DNA of 64,000 bases. Source: Prochlorococcus marinus str. MIT 9301. GTDB lineage: Bacteria > Cyanobacteriota > Cyanobacteriia > PCC-6307 > Cyanobiaceae. Of this stretch, positions 1 through 8,464 are shown one piece after another. Location: assembly GCF_000015965.1 (NCBI RefSeq), contig NC_009091.1, positions 1,178,001 to 1,242,000 of the forward strand, in the 5' to 3' direction. Numbering within the stretch: the first letter of the stretch is position 1; every line of letters starts with the position of its first letter. The notes under the pieces were generated by a model, which was not told the DNA's origin, made no database searches, and saw only the letters and a list, made by a program, of their open reading frames with translations. Position numbers and translations under genes: made by a program.

Positions 1-125
1 TAATCTAATGCTTTATTGTCCTTAAAATATGGCTCATGCAACAAAATATCGTTGCTTTGATTTGGTTTTCTTACTACATTTTCTATTGCATCTACAATCT
101 CATTGCAAAAAATAATATTCGTCAT
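1..125 (-). CDS. legC: LegC-like PLP-dependent aminotransferase, N-terminal fragment
   Basis: Only the first 41 or so codons are inside the window; the gene continues past the left edge. The visible protein starts with Met at 125 and contains ILLHEPYF at about residues 28-35. This matches the LHEPxF block near the N-terminus of the LegC family, the aminotransferases that make a 4-amino-4,6-dideoxy-GlcNAc nucleotide in legionaminic acid synthesis. The start overlaps the stop of legB by 4 bases (ATGA), so the two genes look translationally coupled, and LegC uses the product of LegB. The catalytic lysine lies outside the window, so the call rests on one motif plus context. A different DegT-family aminotransferase remains possible. 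Confidence 0.6.
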   Translation of the reverse strand, partial: MTNIIFCNEIVDAIENVVRKPNQSNDILLHEPYFKDNKALD

Positions 126-1129
126 AAAGAAAAATTATTATCAGAATAAAGGGTGTTATTTCTATTATTTATAAACCAATCAATTGTTTTTTTAATACCT
201 TCCCTAAATCCATCTAAACCCTTATATTTTGGCTTCCAATTTGAAAGTTCTTGAAGCCTTGAACTATCACCAAAAAGTCTATTTACCTCAGATTTATCTG
301 GCCTTAATCTTTTTTGGTCACTTATAATTGAAATTTTAGAGTTCATTATTTTTGAAATTTCTTTAACTGTATCAGCTATAGAAATTTCATATTCGCTTGC
401 TGCATTTAAAATTTGTCCAGTAGTTTTATTACTTATACAAATCTTTTCAAAGGCTTCACAGGTATCACTTACGTAATTGAAATCCCTTGTTGGCATTAAA
501 GATCCTAATGATATAAATTCCTTTTTTTCAAGGATTTGCAGAATTATAGAAGGTATTACAGCTCGGCAACTCTGTCGAGGACCATATGTATTAAATGGTC
601 TTAAAATAGATACTGGAGTATTAAAACTTTTAAAGAAACTTAAAGCTAATTGGTCTGCTGCAATCTTTGTTGCGGCATATGGGGATTGAGCTACTAATGG
701 ATGTTCTTCATTAATTGGAACATATTGAGCAGAACCGTAAGTTTCAGAAGTTGATGTATGGATGAGTTTTTCAATATCAAATTTTCGACAAGCTTCTAAA
801 ACATTTAAAGTTCCTTTGATATTAGTATCAACATAGCTTGACGGAGAAGTATAACTATATGGAATTCCAATTAATGCTGCCAAATGAAAAACAAAATTAT
901 TTGATTTTACTGCTTTTGAAATGGAGTCATAATTTCTAATATCCCCAAAAATATAATTTATATTATTTTTTATTTCAGGCGCAACAAAATCCAACCAACC
1001 TTTCAATCCAAATGAATTGTATAGACAGAAAGCATTAACTTCGTACCCTTTTCTAACAAGCATTTCCGTTAAATGAGATCCTATAAAGCCATCTGCACCA
1101 GTAACTAATACTTTTCTATTTTTATTCAT
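122..1129 (-). CDS. legB: LegB-type NAD-dependent nucleotide-sugar 4,6-dehydratase
   Basis: This 335-residue extended SDR is expected to convert GDP- (or UDP-) GlcNAc to the 4-keto-6-deoxy sugar, the first committed step to legionaminic acid. The N-terminus has the Rossmann motif VTGADGFIGS (about residues 9-18). It is followed by a stretch around NAFCLYNS and GWLDF, which I recognise as typical of LegB. The STSETYG and SPYAATK segments carry the catalytic Thr and the Tyr-x-x-x-Lys pair. I chose the ATG at 1129 rather than the GTG at 1138, because it gives a 4-base ATGA overlap with the upstream SDR gene. It lies within a tight minus-strand operon. Length is normal for the family. Confidence 0.85.
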   Translation of the reverse strand: MNKNRKVLVTGADGFIGSHLTEMLVRKGYEVNAFCLYNSFGLKGWLDFVAPEIKNNINYIFGDIRNYDSISKAVKSNNFVFHLAALIGIPYSYTSPSSYVDTNIKGTLNVLEACRKFDIEKLIHTSTSETYGSAQYVPINEEHPLVAQSPYAATKIAADQLALSFFKSFNTPVSILRPFNTYGPRQSCRAVIPSIILQILEKKEFISLGSLMPTRDFNYVSDTCEAFEKICISNKTTGQILNAASEYEISIADTVKEISKIMNSKISIISDQKRLRPDKSEVNRLFGDSSRLQELSNWKPKYKGLDGFREGIKKTIDWFINNRNNTLYSDNNFSL

Positions 1130-1884
1130 AAAGACCACCCATCATCAACTATTAAATTCTGACCAGATATACCTTTTGCTTGATCTGAGAGAAGAAACAA
1201 AATAGGATATGAAACATTTTTTGGTTTAAGTAGGCCAATATTATTGCAATCTGATTTATAGTTATTCTGAAAAATTTCTAACTGTTTATCCAATACTCCT
1301 CCTGGGCTAACACAGTTAATATTTAAATTAGAATTTTTAAAATATTTAGCAAGCCATTTAGTCATTATTATTATTGAAGATTTAACACAAGAATATTCTA
1401 TGGGAGAACTCATGCTTGTTCCACGATAGTGATGAAACTTAGGTGCAGCTATACCTTGTATTGATGCAATATTTACAAGACTGCCCCCTCCATTTATTTT
1501 TAAATAGTTGCAAATTATTCTTGATAAAATTATAGAAGAGCTTAATTGCATATTTAAATGCAAACTGACTTCATCAAGAGATATCTCATCAAATAATTTA
1601 CCCCAACTTTCTGGTCTAGGATAAGCACAGTGCACGAAACCATTAATTTTTACCCCACAATTTCTGATAAAATCCTTGAACTCTCTTAAACCTTTATTCG
1701 TCGTTAAATCACATTCAAAAAAACTATTTTTATCTGAATTAGAAGTATTTGTTGGGCTTTTTAAATCACAAGAAATTACATCAGCACCAGCCTCTAATAG
1801 TCTTTTGCATAAATCCAAGCCAATTAAACCTTCGCTTCCAGTAACTAAAAAAGTTTTGCCACTTAATGAAAAAAAATCTTCCAT
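1126..1884 (-). CDS. Short-chain dehydrogenase/reductase of the nonulosonate cassette (PtmA-like)
   Basis: This is a classical SDR of 252 residues. It has a nucleotide-binding loop TGSEGLIG near residue 15 and a Ser plus Tyr-x-x-x-Lys active site (IEYSCVKSS, about residues 160-170). The C-terminal VDDGWSL resembles the usual ending of 3-oxoacyl-ACP-reductase-like SDRs. In Campylobacter the SDR PtmA sits beside PtmB, a CMP-legionaminate synthetase, and the same pairing is seen here with the cytidylyltransferase 6 bases upstream. By analogy it may take part in making the GDP-GlcN precursor or in modifying the sugar. The exact substrate cannot be read from the sequence. Confidence 0.7.
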   Translation of the reverse strand: MEDFFSLSGKTFLVTGSEGLIGLDLCKRLLEAGADVISCDLKSPTNTSNSDKNSFFECDLTTNKGLREFKDFIRNCGVKINGFVHCAYPRPESWGKLFDEISLDEVSLHLNMQLSSSIILSRIICNYLKINGGGSLVNIASIQGIAAPKFHHYRGTSMSSPIEYSCVKSSIIIMTKWLAKYFKNSNLNINCVSPGGVLDKQLEIFQNNYKSDCNNIGLLKPKNVSYPILFLLSDQAKGISGQNLIVDDGWSL

Positions 1885-1890
1885 ATTAAA

Positions 1891-2574
1891 TCACTGATTT
1901 AAAAAGAATTCGGCCATTTTTAAATCAATTTCCGTATCAATATCTAAAGATCTTTCTTCTGGTATTTCTAAGCCTCCAATAACTCCATCTAATAAATTCT
2001 TTGAATTGATAACGTAACTTGTATGCGCAGCATAGGCAACTGTTGTCAAATCAAATGTTAATGGAGCATCTTGTCTTCTTGAAAAACTCTTATCATTAAA
2101 GATTTTTGTTACTTGATTTCCTTCAGATTTTTTGACCATATTAAACCAGGGATTTCGTTTTGACTTTGTTATTCCTAATGTTAAGTCAAATTTAGCATTT
2201 AATAAAAACATAATATTTTTTACGTCTTCTAAGCTCCTCAAGGGAGATGTTGGTGGAATTGAGACAAACTTATCAAAACTACCAAACTTTTCTTCGACCA
2301 CATTAATAGCATGTTTCCAAGCTAAAATTTCACTTGTTTCGTCTTTAGCTAACTCATAAGGTCTTTTTATCACTTCTACATCTAAGGAATTTACTTCATT
2401 TGCTATCTCTTGTGAATCTGTTGATAAAAATATTTTTAAAACATTATCAAGTTGTAATGCCAAATCAATACTTCTTCTTACCAAAGAAATACCATTTATT
2501 TTTCTAAGGTTTTTTTTTGTTATTCCTTTTGAACCACCTCTTGCAAAAATAAAGGCGTAAAAGTCTTTACTCAT
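1891..2574 (-). CDS. CMP-nonulosonic acid (legionaminate-type) cytidylyltransferase
   Basis: This protein of 227 residues belongs to the acylneuraminate cytidylyltransferase family, which activates a nonulosonic acid with CTP to give the CMP-sugar donor. The N-terminal ARGGSKGITKKN (about residues 10-21) is the family's nucleotide-binding signature. The central SIPPTSPLRS segment and the late D-I-D-T-E-I-D block are also typical. It overlaps the upstream oxidoreductase gene by 4 bases and sits 6 bases before the PtmA-like SDR, inside one operon. From the LegB/LegC neighbours I infer a LegF/PtmB role. NeuA-type activity on another nonulosonate is not excluded. Confidence 0.8.
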   Translation of the reverse strand: MSKDFYAFIFARGGSKGITKKNLRKINGISLVRRSIDLALQLDNVLKIFLSTDSQEIANEVNSLDVEVIKRPYELAKDETSEILAWKHAINVVEEKFGSFDKFVSIPPTSPLRSLEDVKNIMFLLNAKFDLTLGITKSKRNPWFNMVKKSEGNQVTKIFNDKSFSRRQDAPLTFDLTTVAYAAHTSYVINSKNLLDGVIGGLEIPEERSLDIDTEIDLKMAEFFLNQ

Positions 2575-3539
2575 AAGTTACATTTGTTATTTATTAATTT
2601 TATGAGTTCTAAAACAGATATCCCTTCTGTTAGTGAACACCCAATAGATTCTGAAGAATTTGTTTTATTTATTATATCCTTAATTTGGTTTACAAGCATA
2701 AGTTGAGAATCACGAGATGAATTTTTTAAAATTTGAGTACCTTTATCATCTTTTTTTATTAATTTCCCTTTTGTTATATCCCATAGAATCTCCCCTTTTA
2801 TTCCCCTCATCAAAATAAATCTTCTCTCCGAAAAAGTACAAAAGTCCAAATCAATAATAATTTTTGAACTTTTATTAGAGGATGCCACTAAATGTAAATT
2901 ATCGTCGCAATTTATATCTAATATTCCACTATTATTTTTTTTACACCATTCAACATTTATAGGCCCTAATAAACTCAAACACAAATCTAATTCATGGCTT
3001 AATTCAGATACTACTCCTCCTCCAAGTTCATTTGAAGCTGAAACAGTTCTTCGATAATCTTTCTCACGCCAATTTGGAAGCCATGAGCCACAGAAGAAGT
3101 GGGAAGAAAATATTTCTCCTATACCATTTTTCTTAAGAATATCACTAATTATTGAATAACATGGATCAAACCTTAATTGATATCCAACAGAAATTGTTGA
3201 TGTTTTTTTCTTATTTAAAGAAATCCATTCTTCAAGATTATCTTGTTCACAACCTATAGGTTTTTCAAGCAATATAGGAATATTTAATAATAAAAATTCT
3301 TTTATGTGACTTAAATGCAAATTAGCCGGCGTTGAAATAATTATTAAGTCTGGCGACCAAGAAATAGCTTCTCTTATAGATTTAAATTCTAACCAATTAT
3401 TTTTTTCTGAATCATCTCCATTAATTTCCCTTGAACGTAAAACTCCAATTTTCAGAAACCGATTTATTTTTTTTCCTGCATTTATATGTTTAAGGCCAAT
3501 ACTTCCAGGACCATAAACTAATAGCTTTTCAAATTTCAC
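2571..3539 (-). CDS. Gfo/Idh/MocA-family oxidoreductase
   Basis: This NAD(P)-dependent sugar oxidoreductase has 322 residues. The N-terminal Rossmann motif is YGPGSIGLKH (about residues 9-18), and the conserved LLEKPIG segment of the family lies near residue 95. A catalytic His is likely in the ELSHELD segment, around residue 182. It is the first gene of the five-gene minus-strand nonulosonate operon and overlaps the cytidylyltransferase start by 4 bases. Gfo/Idh enzymes are common in sialic-acid-like clusters, often with unknown roles. I infer a redox step on a sugar or nucleotide-sugar in this pathway but cannot name the substrate. Confidence 0.75.
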   Translation of the reverse strand: MKFEKLLVYGPGSIGLKHINAGKKINRFLKIGVLRSREINGDDSEKNNWLEFKSIREAISWSPDLIIISTPANLHLSHIKEFLLLNIPILLEKPIGCEQDNLEEWISLNKKKTSTISVGYQLRFDPCYSIISDILKKNGIGEIFSSHFFCGSWLPNWREKDYRRTVSASNELGGGVVSELSHELDLCLSLLGPINVEWCKKNNSGILDINCDDNLHLVASSNKSSKIIIDLDFCTFSERRFILMRGIKGEILWDITKGKLIKKDDKGTQILKNSSRDSQLMLVNQIKDIINKTNSSESIGCSLTEGISVLELIKLINNKCNL

Positions 3540-3602
3540 AAAAGCTCAGATATTATTATTTAAACTACAATATAACCTGATAAAAAATCTACTTATAAAA
3601 GA

Positions 3603-4595
3603 TCATTTTGAGAAATTTACATTTAATTTTTTATGCCATTTCCATGCTGATCTAAGAATATTATCTAAGTTTGAAAATTCTGGTTGCCAATTCAAAATAC
3701 TTTTTGCTTTAGATATATCAGCAAATAAACAGGATGGGTCTTCCTCTCTTCTTTCACAGTATTTTAATTTGACCTGCTTTGATGAAATATTCTCTAATCC
3801 ATTAATAATTGATTTAATACTTGTTCCATTACCACTTCCTAAATTAAAAATGTTTGACATTCCACCTTCAGCTAAATATTCTATTGCTTTTAAGTGGGCA
3901 GAAGCCAAATCCATAACATGAATAAAATCTCTTACAGCTGTTCCATCAAAAGTATCATAATCTCTTCCGAATATTTTTAGCGTTTCGCCAGAATCACCTA
4001 AGGCCCTTATAGCCAAGGGAATTATATGTGTTTCAGGATCATGTTTTTCACCTATTTCAAGGTCTTCATCCGCTCCTGCGGCATTGAAATACCTTAGAGA
4101 TACCCATCGCAAACCATAAGCATTTGAGCACCACTTCAATATTTTCTCGCAAAATAGTTTTGTTTCACCATAAGGACTTAAAGGATTAAGTGGTTCTGAC
4201 TCATTAATTGGAACATTTTTTGCTTCACCATATACTGAACAAGAAGAGGAGAATACAATAGGTATTTTAATTTCTGAGCATATCTTACAAACTGATCTCA
4301 TTCCATCAATATTATTAGAAATATAATCAAGAGGTTTAAATATTGATTCACTTACATAAGCAGAAGCGGCAAAATGAACTAAATAATCTGGTTTAATTTT
4401 TAACAATAACTCCTTAAAAGAGCTCTCTTCTCTTATATCTAATTTGTAGAATTCTCCCCATTTTATAAAATCATAATTGCCTGTAATTAAATTATCAATT
4501 ACAAAAGTTTTATGCCCTTTTAAAAATGCTGTCTTGCAAAAATGAGAGCCTATATATCCTGCACCTCCAGTTACAACAATTCTTTTACAATGCAT
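3603..4595 (-). CDS. galE: UDP-glucose 4-epimerase (first copy)
   Basis: This GalE-family extended SDR of 330 residues interconverts UDP-Glc and UDP-Gal, or the N-acetyl forms. Visible motifs are TGGAGYIGSH at about residues 9-18, the SSSCSVYG catalytic Ser segment, SPYGETK with the Tyr-x-x-x-Lys pair, and the LRYFNAAGAD and RDFIHVMDLA blocks diagnostic of GalE. Its start overlaps the 3' end of the GT2 gene by 25 bases, so the two are probably co-transcribed, and the epimerase may supply the donor sugar. A second, divergent GalE lies at 13331. Which one is the housekeeping enzyme cannot be decided here. Confidence 0.85.
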   Translation of the reverse strand: MHCKRIVVTGGAGYIGSHFCKTAFLKGHKTFVIDNLITGNYDFIKWGEFYKLDIREESSFKELLLKIKPDYLVHFAASAYVSESIFKPLDYISNNIDGMRSVCKICSEIKIPIVFSSSCSVYGEAKNVPINESEPLNPLSPYGETKLFCEKILKWCSNAYGLRWVSLRYFNAAGADEDLEIGEKHDPETHIIPLAIRALGDSGETLKIFGRDYDTFDGTAVRDFIHVMDLASAHLKAIEYLAEGGMSNIFNLGSGNGTSIKSIINGLENISSKQVKLKYCERREEDPSCLFADISKAKSILNWQPEFSNLDNILRSAWKWHKKLNVNFSK

Positions 4596-5518
4596 TTTAA
4601 ATCTTTTTTCATTTTAAGATTCTTCATATTAATTGAAATTTGTCTATAAATAAACCTTGTAATTAAAGAAATCATCAATTTAGTTAGAAAAAAACTTTTT
4701 CTTCTAATAAAGAAAATTATTAATGAAAGAAAATGAGTTTTTGTAATTAAAAATTTTTTTACGTTTCTACGAAATTCAAGAAAAGTTTTACCTACTAGAT
4801 AGTCATTTTCAGTAAGTTTTCCACTCAAACATAATTTTTGGCCATATATTCTATAAATATCTAATGTTTTTTTATGAAAAGAGTCTTCTTTACTCATGTT
4901 TTCTATATCTCTTCTATAGATACCCAAAGGAATATCTAAATGGTCTATCATTTTTCCCTTTTGATAGGTCCTTAACCAAAAATCCCAATCCTCTAGCCCT
5001 AATAAATTCTTATCTTCGATGAAAAGTCCTACTGAATCAAAAATATTCTTTTTTATCGTAATCGCAGATGGAGAAAGAGTATTACCACCTAAATAAAGTT
5101 CTAATAAATCTTGAGGCGGTTTATTTATTAAGTAGGATATTTTATTATTTTCTTTATAAATAATTTCATCATTAGAAATTATTTCTGAATTATTTAATTC
5201 AATAAAATTGTTAATTTTTTCAAGATGATTTGTTGTCCATATATCATCAGCATCTAGGAGAGAAATATATTCTCCAATAGCATTTCTTATCCCAGTATTT
5301 CTTGCGGCGCCTAATCCAAGATTTTCTTGATTTATTATCTTAAAAAATTCATAGCATTCATAGCTCCTAAGAATATTTAATGTTTTGTCAGAAGAACCAT
5401 CATTAACAGCTATTACTTCATATTTCTTTATTGATTGATTAAGAACTGAACTTATAGTCTGCTCAATTGTATCTTCAACATTAAAACAAGGTATTATGAT
5501 CGAAAATATCGGCACCAA
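4571..5518 (-). CDS. Family 2 glycosyltransferase
   Basis: This inverting GT-A glycosyltransferase of 315 residues has the classic GT2 start: SIIIPCFNVEDTIEQ (about residues 6-20), VNDGSSDKT, then ARNTGI. The metal-binding DADD motif is at about residue 90 and an acidic EDWDFW block near residue 180. The C-terminal third is rich in Lys and aromatic residues, which suggests a peripheral membrane association at the cytoplasmic face. It would add one sugar to the lipid-linked repeat unit. It is divergent from the cassette starting at 5596, with 77 bases between the two starts that must hold both promoters. Donor and acceptor are unknown. Confidence 0.8.
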   Translation of the reverse strand: MVPIFSIIIPCFNVEDTIEQTISSVLNQSIKKYEVIAVNDGSSDKTLNILRSYECYEFFKIINQENLGLGAARNTGIRNAIGEYISLLDADDIWTTNHLEKINNFIELNNSEIISNDEIIYKENNKISYLINKPPQDLLELYLGGNTLSPSAITIKKNIFDSVGLFIEDKNLLGLEDWDFWLRTYQKGKMIDHLDIPLGIYRRDIENMSKEDSFHKKTLDIYRIYGQKLCLSGKLTENDYLVGKTFLEFRRNVKKFLITKTHFLSLIIFFIRRKSFFLTKLMISLITRFIYRQISINMKNLKMKKDLKCIVKELL

Positions 5519-5595
5519 TTAGAAAAAATATTAATATTAATAATACTACATTTTATAAGCATTCTAATTATCAATTCAACCAATAAAATATTATT

Positions 5596-6501
5596 ATGAA
5601 TACTATTTACTTCAGTTCGGGTAGCTGGGCTATCTTAAAAGCAATAAATGGCCTCGGCTTGAAAAAGGATGATCAAATTCTTAAGCCAGATTATTATTGT
5701 GAAGATATTAATAATACACTAGCTAAAAATTTTAATCTAAATTCTTATACTGTTTACAAGAATCTAAAACCTAAAATCTCCGATTTAAATAAATTAATTT
5801 CTAAGAAGACTAAGTTAATTATTTTAGTTCAATATTTCAATGAAAAAATAGATTTATCAAATATTATAAATTTTATTCAAAAGCAAAATATCAAAGTTTT
5901 AATTGATTCAATACATTTATTCCCAGCATTAAACAATCGCTTATATTCAAAAGCAGATGCAGAAGTTTACTCTATAAAAAAATCTCTTTATCTTAATAAT
6001 GGCTGTATCGCTTATGTAAATGGATCATTAATTGAGACTAAAATAACTTTAAATTTCCTTAATCTTGGAAGCAATACAATTAGTTTTCTAAAGATTTTAA
6101 GAAGTATCTTAAATCTAATGAATTTACCAATAATTGACTTTCAATATAAAATCAATTTCGAATCAAACAAGAAAAATATCTTCTCAAGTAAAATGCCTAA
6201 TAATGTGAGTGCTGATTTAATAAGTATTATTTTTTGCAGCATTATAAGAAGATTTAAAATTATCCAATACATAAATCTCTTATCTTTAAAGAAATTAAAA
6301 ATTCCCAGAAAATTAAAAGATCTTAACTATTTAACTTTTGGAGAGTTATTAATTAATCATAAACATATTAGAATAAATAAAAATCAGACTTTCAAATGGC
6401 CAGAACCAATTGGTGAACTCAGAATAGATGAATGGACAAAAAATAGCGAAGAATTATACTCTAACAATAATTTGTTTTCATTATATTTCATAAGAATATG
6501 A
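5596..6501 (+). CDS. DegT/AHBA-like PLP-fold protein, compact form
   Basis: The protein of 301 residues resembles DegT/DnrJ/EryC1-type aminotransferases. It opens with YFSSGSWAILKAINGLGL, which matches the PLP-phosphate-binding SSG-A-hxxAhxxLGL region. There is a likely PLP Asp in LIDSIH near residue 112 and a candidate catalytic Lys in YSIKKSLYLNNG near residue 130, similar to the S-x-R-K-x-L-x-x-x-D-G variant of the family. It is shorter than the usual 370-400 residues: the normal N-terminal arm is missing and the C-terminus is compact. It overlaps the next gene by 4 bases (ATGA) and starts a three-gene plus-strand operon. I infer transamination of a keto-sugar, with reduced confidence because of the missing parts. 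Confidence 0.55.
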   Translation: MNTIYFSSGSWAILKAINGLGLKKDDQILKPDYYCEDINNTLAKNFNLNSYTVYKNLKPKISDLNKLISKKTKLIILVQYFNEKIDLSNIINFIQKQNIKVLIDSIHLFPALNNRLYSKADAEVYSIKKSLYLNNGCIAYVNGSLIETKITLNFLNLGSNTISFLKILRSILNLMNLPIIDFQYKINFESNKKNIFSSKMPNNVSADLISIIFCSIIRRFKIIQYINLLSLKKLKIPRKLKDLNYLTFGELLINHKHIRINKNQTFKWPEPIGELRIDEWTKNSEELYSNNNLFSLYFIRI

Positions 6502-7379
6502 GTTTTTTATCAAAATTATCAGCGAAAGTATGGACAACATATATTTGCGAAATTAATGATTTAAATTTTAATATCGATGATATTATTCATAATAAAAAGA
6601 GTTTTAGAATTGATGCTCCTTCTGGTTATTTAATGACTGCAGACGGTTCATTTTTAGATGAAGAAAATATTCTAATTGAGAGTATATGCAAAAAAACTTT
6701 TTTAGGTTGTATATTTTTATATAATATAAAAAAAAACTATTATCACAAATTAAACCTTGATAAAAGTTATCATTTTTCATTTCCTCTTCAATACAATATA
6801 AACGACAATTATTTTATATCTTTTCAAAGTAATATCGATAATGGTCTAGTATTGTATCAGTATGAAAAATTAGTTAAAAATAATAAAATTGAATTAAATA
6901 AATTGCATAGGGTGAATATTAAAAATAATCTTATAGAAAAGTTGATAGATCCAGTATTACTTCAAATAGATAAAAAAATATTTTTATTTGCATCAACAAA
7001 ATTAAAGCCTGAAATAAGTTATTGCTTTGGTCAATTAGAATTCAAGAAAGATCATATTTATTTGAATAAAGAAAACAAAAAATTTAAACCAATTAAAGGA
7101 AGAATGGCTGGCAAGTTTATTTGTATAGATTCAAAAATAATTGCCAATACGCAATTAAATAATAATTCATATGGAGATGGAGTCCAACAATATTTAATTA
7201 GCGAAACTAAAAAAACAGAAATAATCAAAAAATTTATTTATAAAGATGGTCAACTTTACGGTCCTCATACTTTAAACTTTTCCCCAAGAAGAAATTTTGT
7301 TTTATTTGATATTTGTAAAAAATCATATTCACCTATGAACTTATTTTATAAAATCAAACAATTCATAAATATGAAATAA
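6498..7379 (+). CDS. GINT1-like (beta-propeller) putative glycosyltransferase domain protein
   Basis: I cannot assign this 293-residue protein firmly. Its repeated short beta-rich blocks, an ADGSF segment near residue 49, the GRMAGKF block near residue 207, NNSYGDGVQQY near 222, and GQLYGPHTLNF near 258 resemble the propeller-like domain found with glucosamine inositolphosphorylceramide transferases. Those proteins have DP/AD-F, R-x-GR and G-x-H-T-x-N signatures. Such proteins occur in bacterial polysaccharide and formyl-sugar clusters. It is translationally coupled to the DegT-like gene and followed 8 bases later by a GNAT/FemAB-like gene. A role in modifying or transferring the amino sugar made by its neighbour is an inference. 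Confidence 0.45.
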   Translation: MSFLSKLSAKVWTTYICEINDLNFNIDDIIHNKKSFRIDAPSGYLMTADGSFLDEENILIESICKKTFLGCIFLYNIKKNYYHKLNLDKSYHFSFPLQYNINDNYFISFQSNIDNGLVLYQYEKLVKNNKIELNKLHRVNIKNNLIEKLIDPVLLQIDKKIFLFASTKLKPEISYCFGQLEFKKDHIYLNKENKKFKPIKGRMAGKFICIDSKIIANTQLNNNSYGDGVQQYLISETKKTEIIKKFIYKDGQLYGPHTLNFSPRRNFVLFDICKKSYSPMNLFYKIKQFINMK

Positions 7380-7387
7380 TTTCAGCT

Positions 7388-8458
7388 ATGATTTTTACTC
7401 ATAAAATATTTGACTCTTTTAATTCAGAACTTATAAGTTGTTGGCTAAATTTAGAGCAAAATTCAATATGCAATGCTTTTAATTCTTTATTTTTTCATAA
7501 CTCTATTTACCATATAAATAAAAAATTTAAAAAGAATTACTGGCCATTAATAATTTGCTTATATGAAAAAAATAACATTGCAGCGATATTGCCTCTAGAA
7601 AAATTCAATTCTTCAAATACATTAGTTGTACATGGTAGCGAGTTTATAGACTACGATGGTATTATTTTTAGCAGACAAATTAATCACAAAGAATTTGAAA
7701 AATATATATTAAAAAACATATTATCCAAATACGATATTTTTTTTCATTCAATTGGCAGCAATAATAAATTAATTAATTCTTTATCTAATAAATTAATGTA
7801 TAAACTAAAGTGGAGATATTCGATCAGATATTTTATTGATGCAAAAAAATATGATGATTTCTTCTTAAAGAAAAAAAAGTTTATAAAAAAAACAACAAAA
7901 AACATTACTAAAAACAATCTTTCTAGTATTGAAATTAAACTTCCAAATGAAAAATTATCTCATTTAGAGAATCACATAATACTAAAGTCTTTGCAATATA
8001 ATTCTACAAATAATAGAAATCCATTTAAAAACAAAAGATATAAAAAATTACTTGAGTATTTAATTAAAAATTATTCGAAGAATATAGTTATCTATATCCT
8101 AGCTATTAACAAAAGTCTTCAATCAATTCTAATAGCCTTCAAAAGTAAAGACAAATTTTGCTATTATCAACCTTCTTATTCTAGGGAATCAACCTTGGAA
8201 TCACCAGGAAAAATTTTAATGTATTATGCCATTAAAATTGCAAATAAAAACAGTATTGAATTTGATTTCAGTACAGGAAATGAAAATTACAAAATGCTTT
8301 ATTCAACTGATAATGAAATAATACATTCCTATTTTTTATCAAATAAGTTATTTCCTAATTTTTTAAACTTAATAATATTTTGGATATTATATTATGAAAA
8401 GTCCAGGAAAATTTTACGAAGTCTTTTTAATCAAGCAAAAAAATTTATGAATTTTTAA
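7388..8458 (+). CDS. GNAT/FemAB-like acyltransferase (BioF2/CelD-like)
   Basis: This protein of 356 residues has the two-lobed GNAT layout of the CelD/BcsL and FemAB group. The C-terminal signature SPGKILMYYAIK... followed by IEFDFSTGNENYKMLYST (about residues 278-308) is typical: a G-x-x-L stretch, then FDFxxGxExYK. These enzymes transfer acyl or aminoacyl groups to amino sugars or cell-wall precursors. It ends the three-gene cassette that begins with a DegT-like protein. A simple model is acylation of the amino group that the aminotransferase installs. It is convergent with the methyltransferase gene, with only 6 bases between the stops. Confidence 0.6.
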   Translation: MIFTHKIFDSFNSELISCWLNLEQNSICNAFNSLFFHNSIYHINKKFKKNYWPLIICLYEKNNIAAILPLEKFNSSNTLVVHGSEFIDYDGIIFSRQINHKEFEKYILKNILSKYDIFFHSIGSNNKLINSLSNKLMYKLKWRYSIRYFIDAKKYDDFFLKKKKFIKKTTKNITKNNLSSIEIKLPNEKLSHLENHIILKSLQYNSTNNRNPFKNKRYKKLLEYLIKNYSKNIVIYILAINKSLQSILIAFKSKDKFCYYQPSYSRESTLESPGKILMYYAIKIANKNSIEFDFSTGNENYKMLYSTDNEIIHSYFLSNKLFPNFLNLIIFWILYYEKSRKILRSLFNQAKKFMNF

Positions 8459-8464
8459 TTAAAT

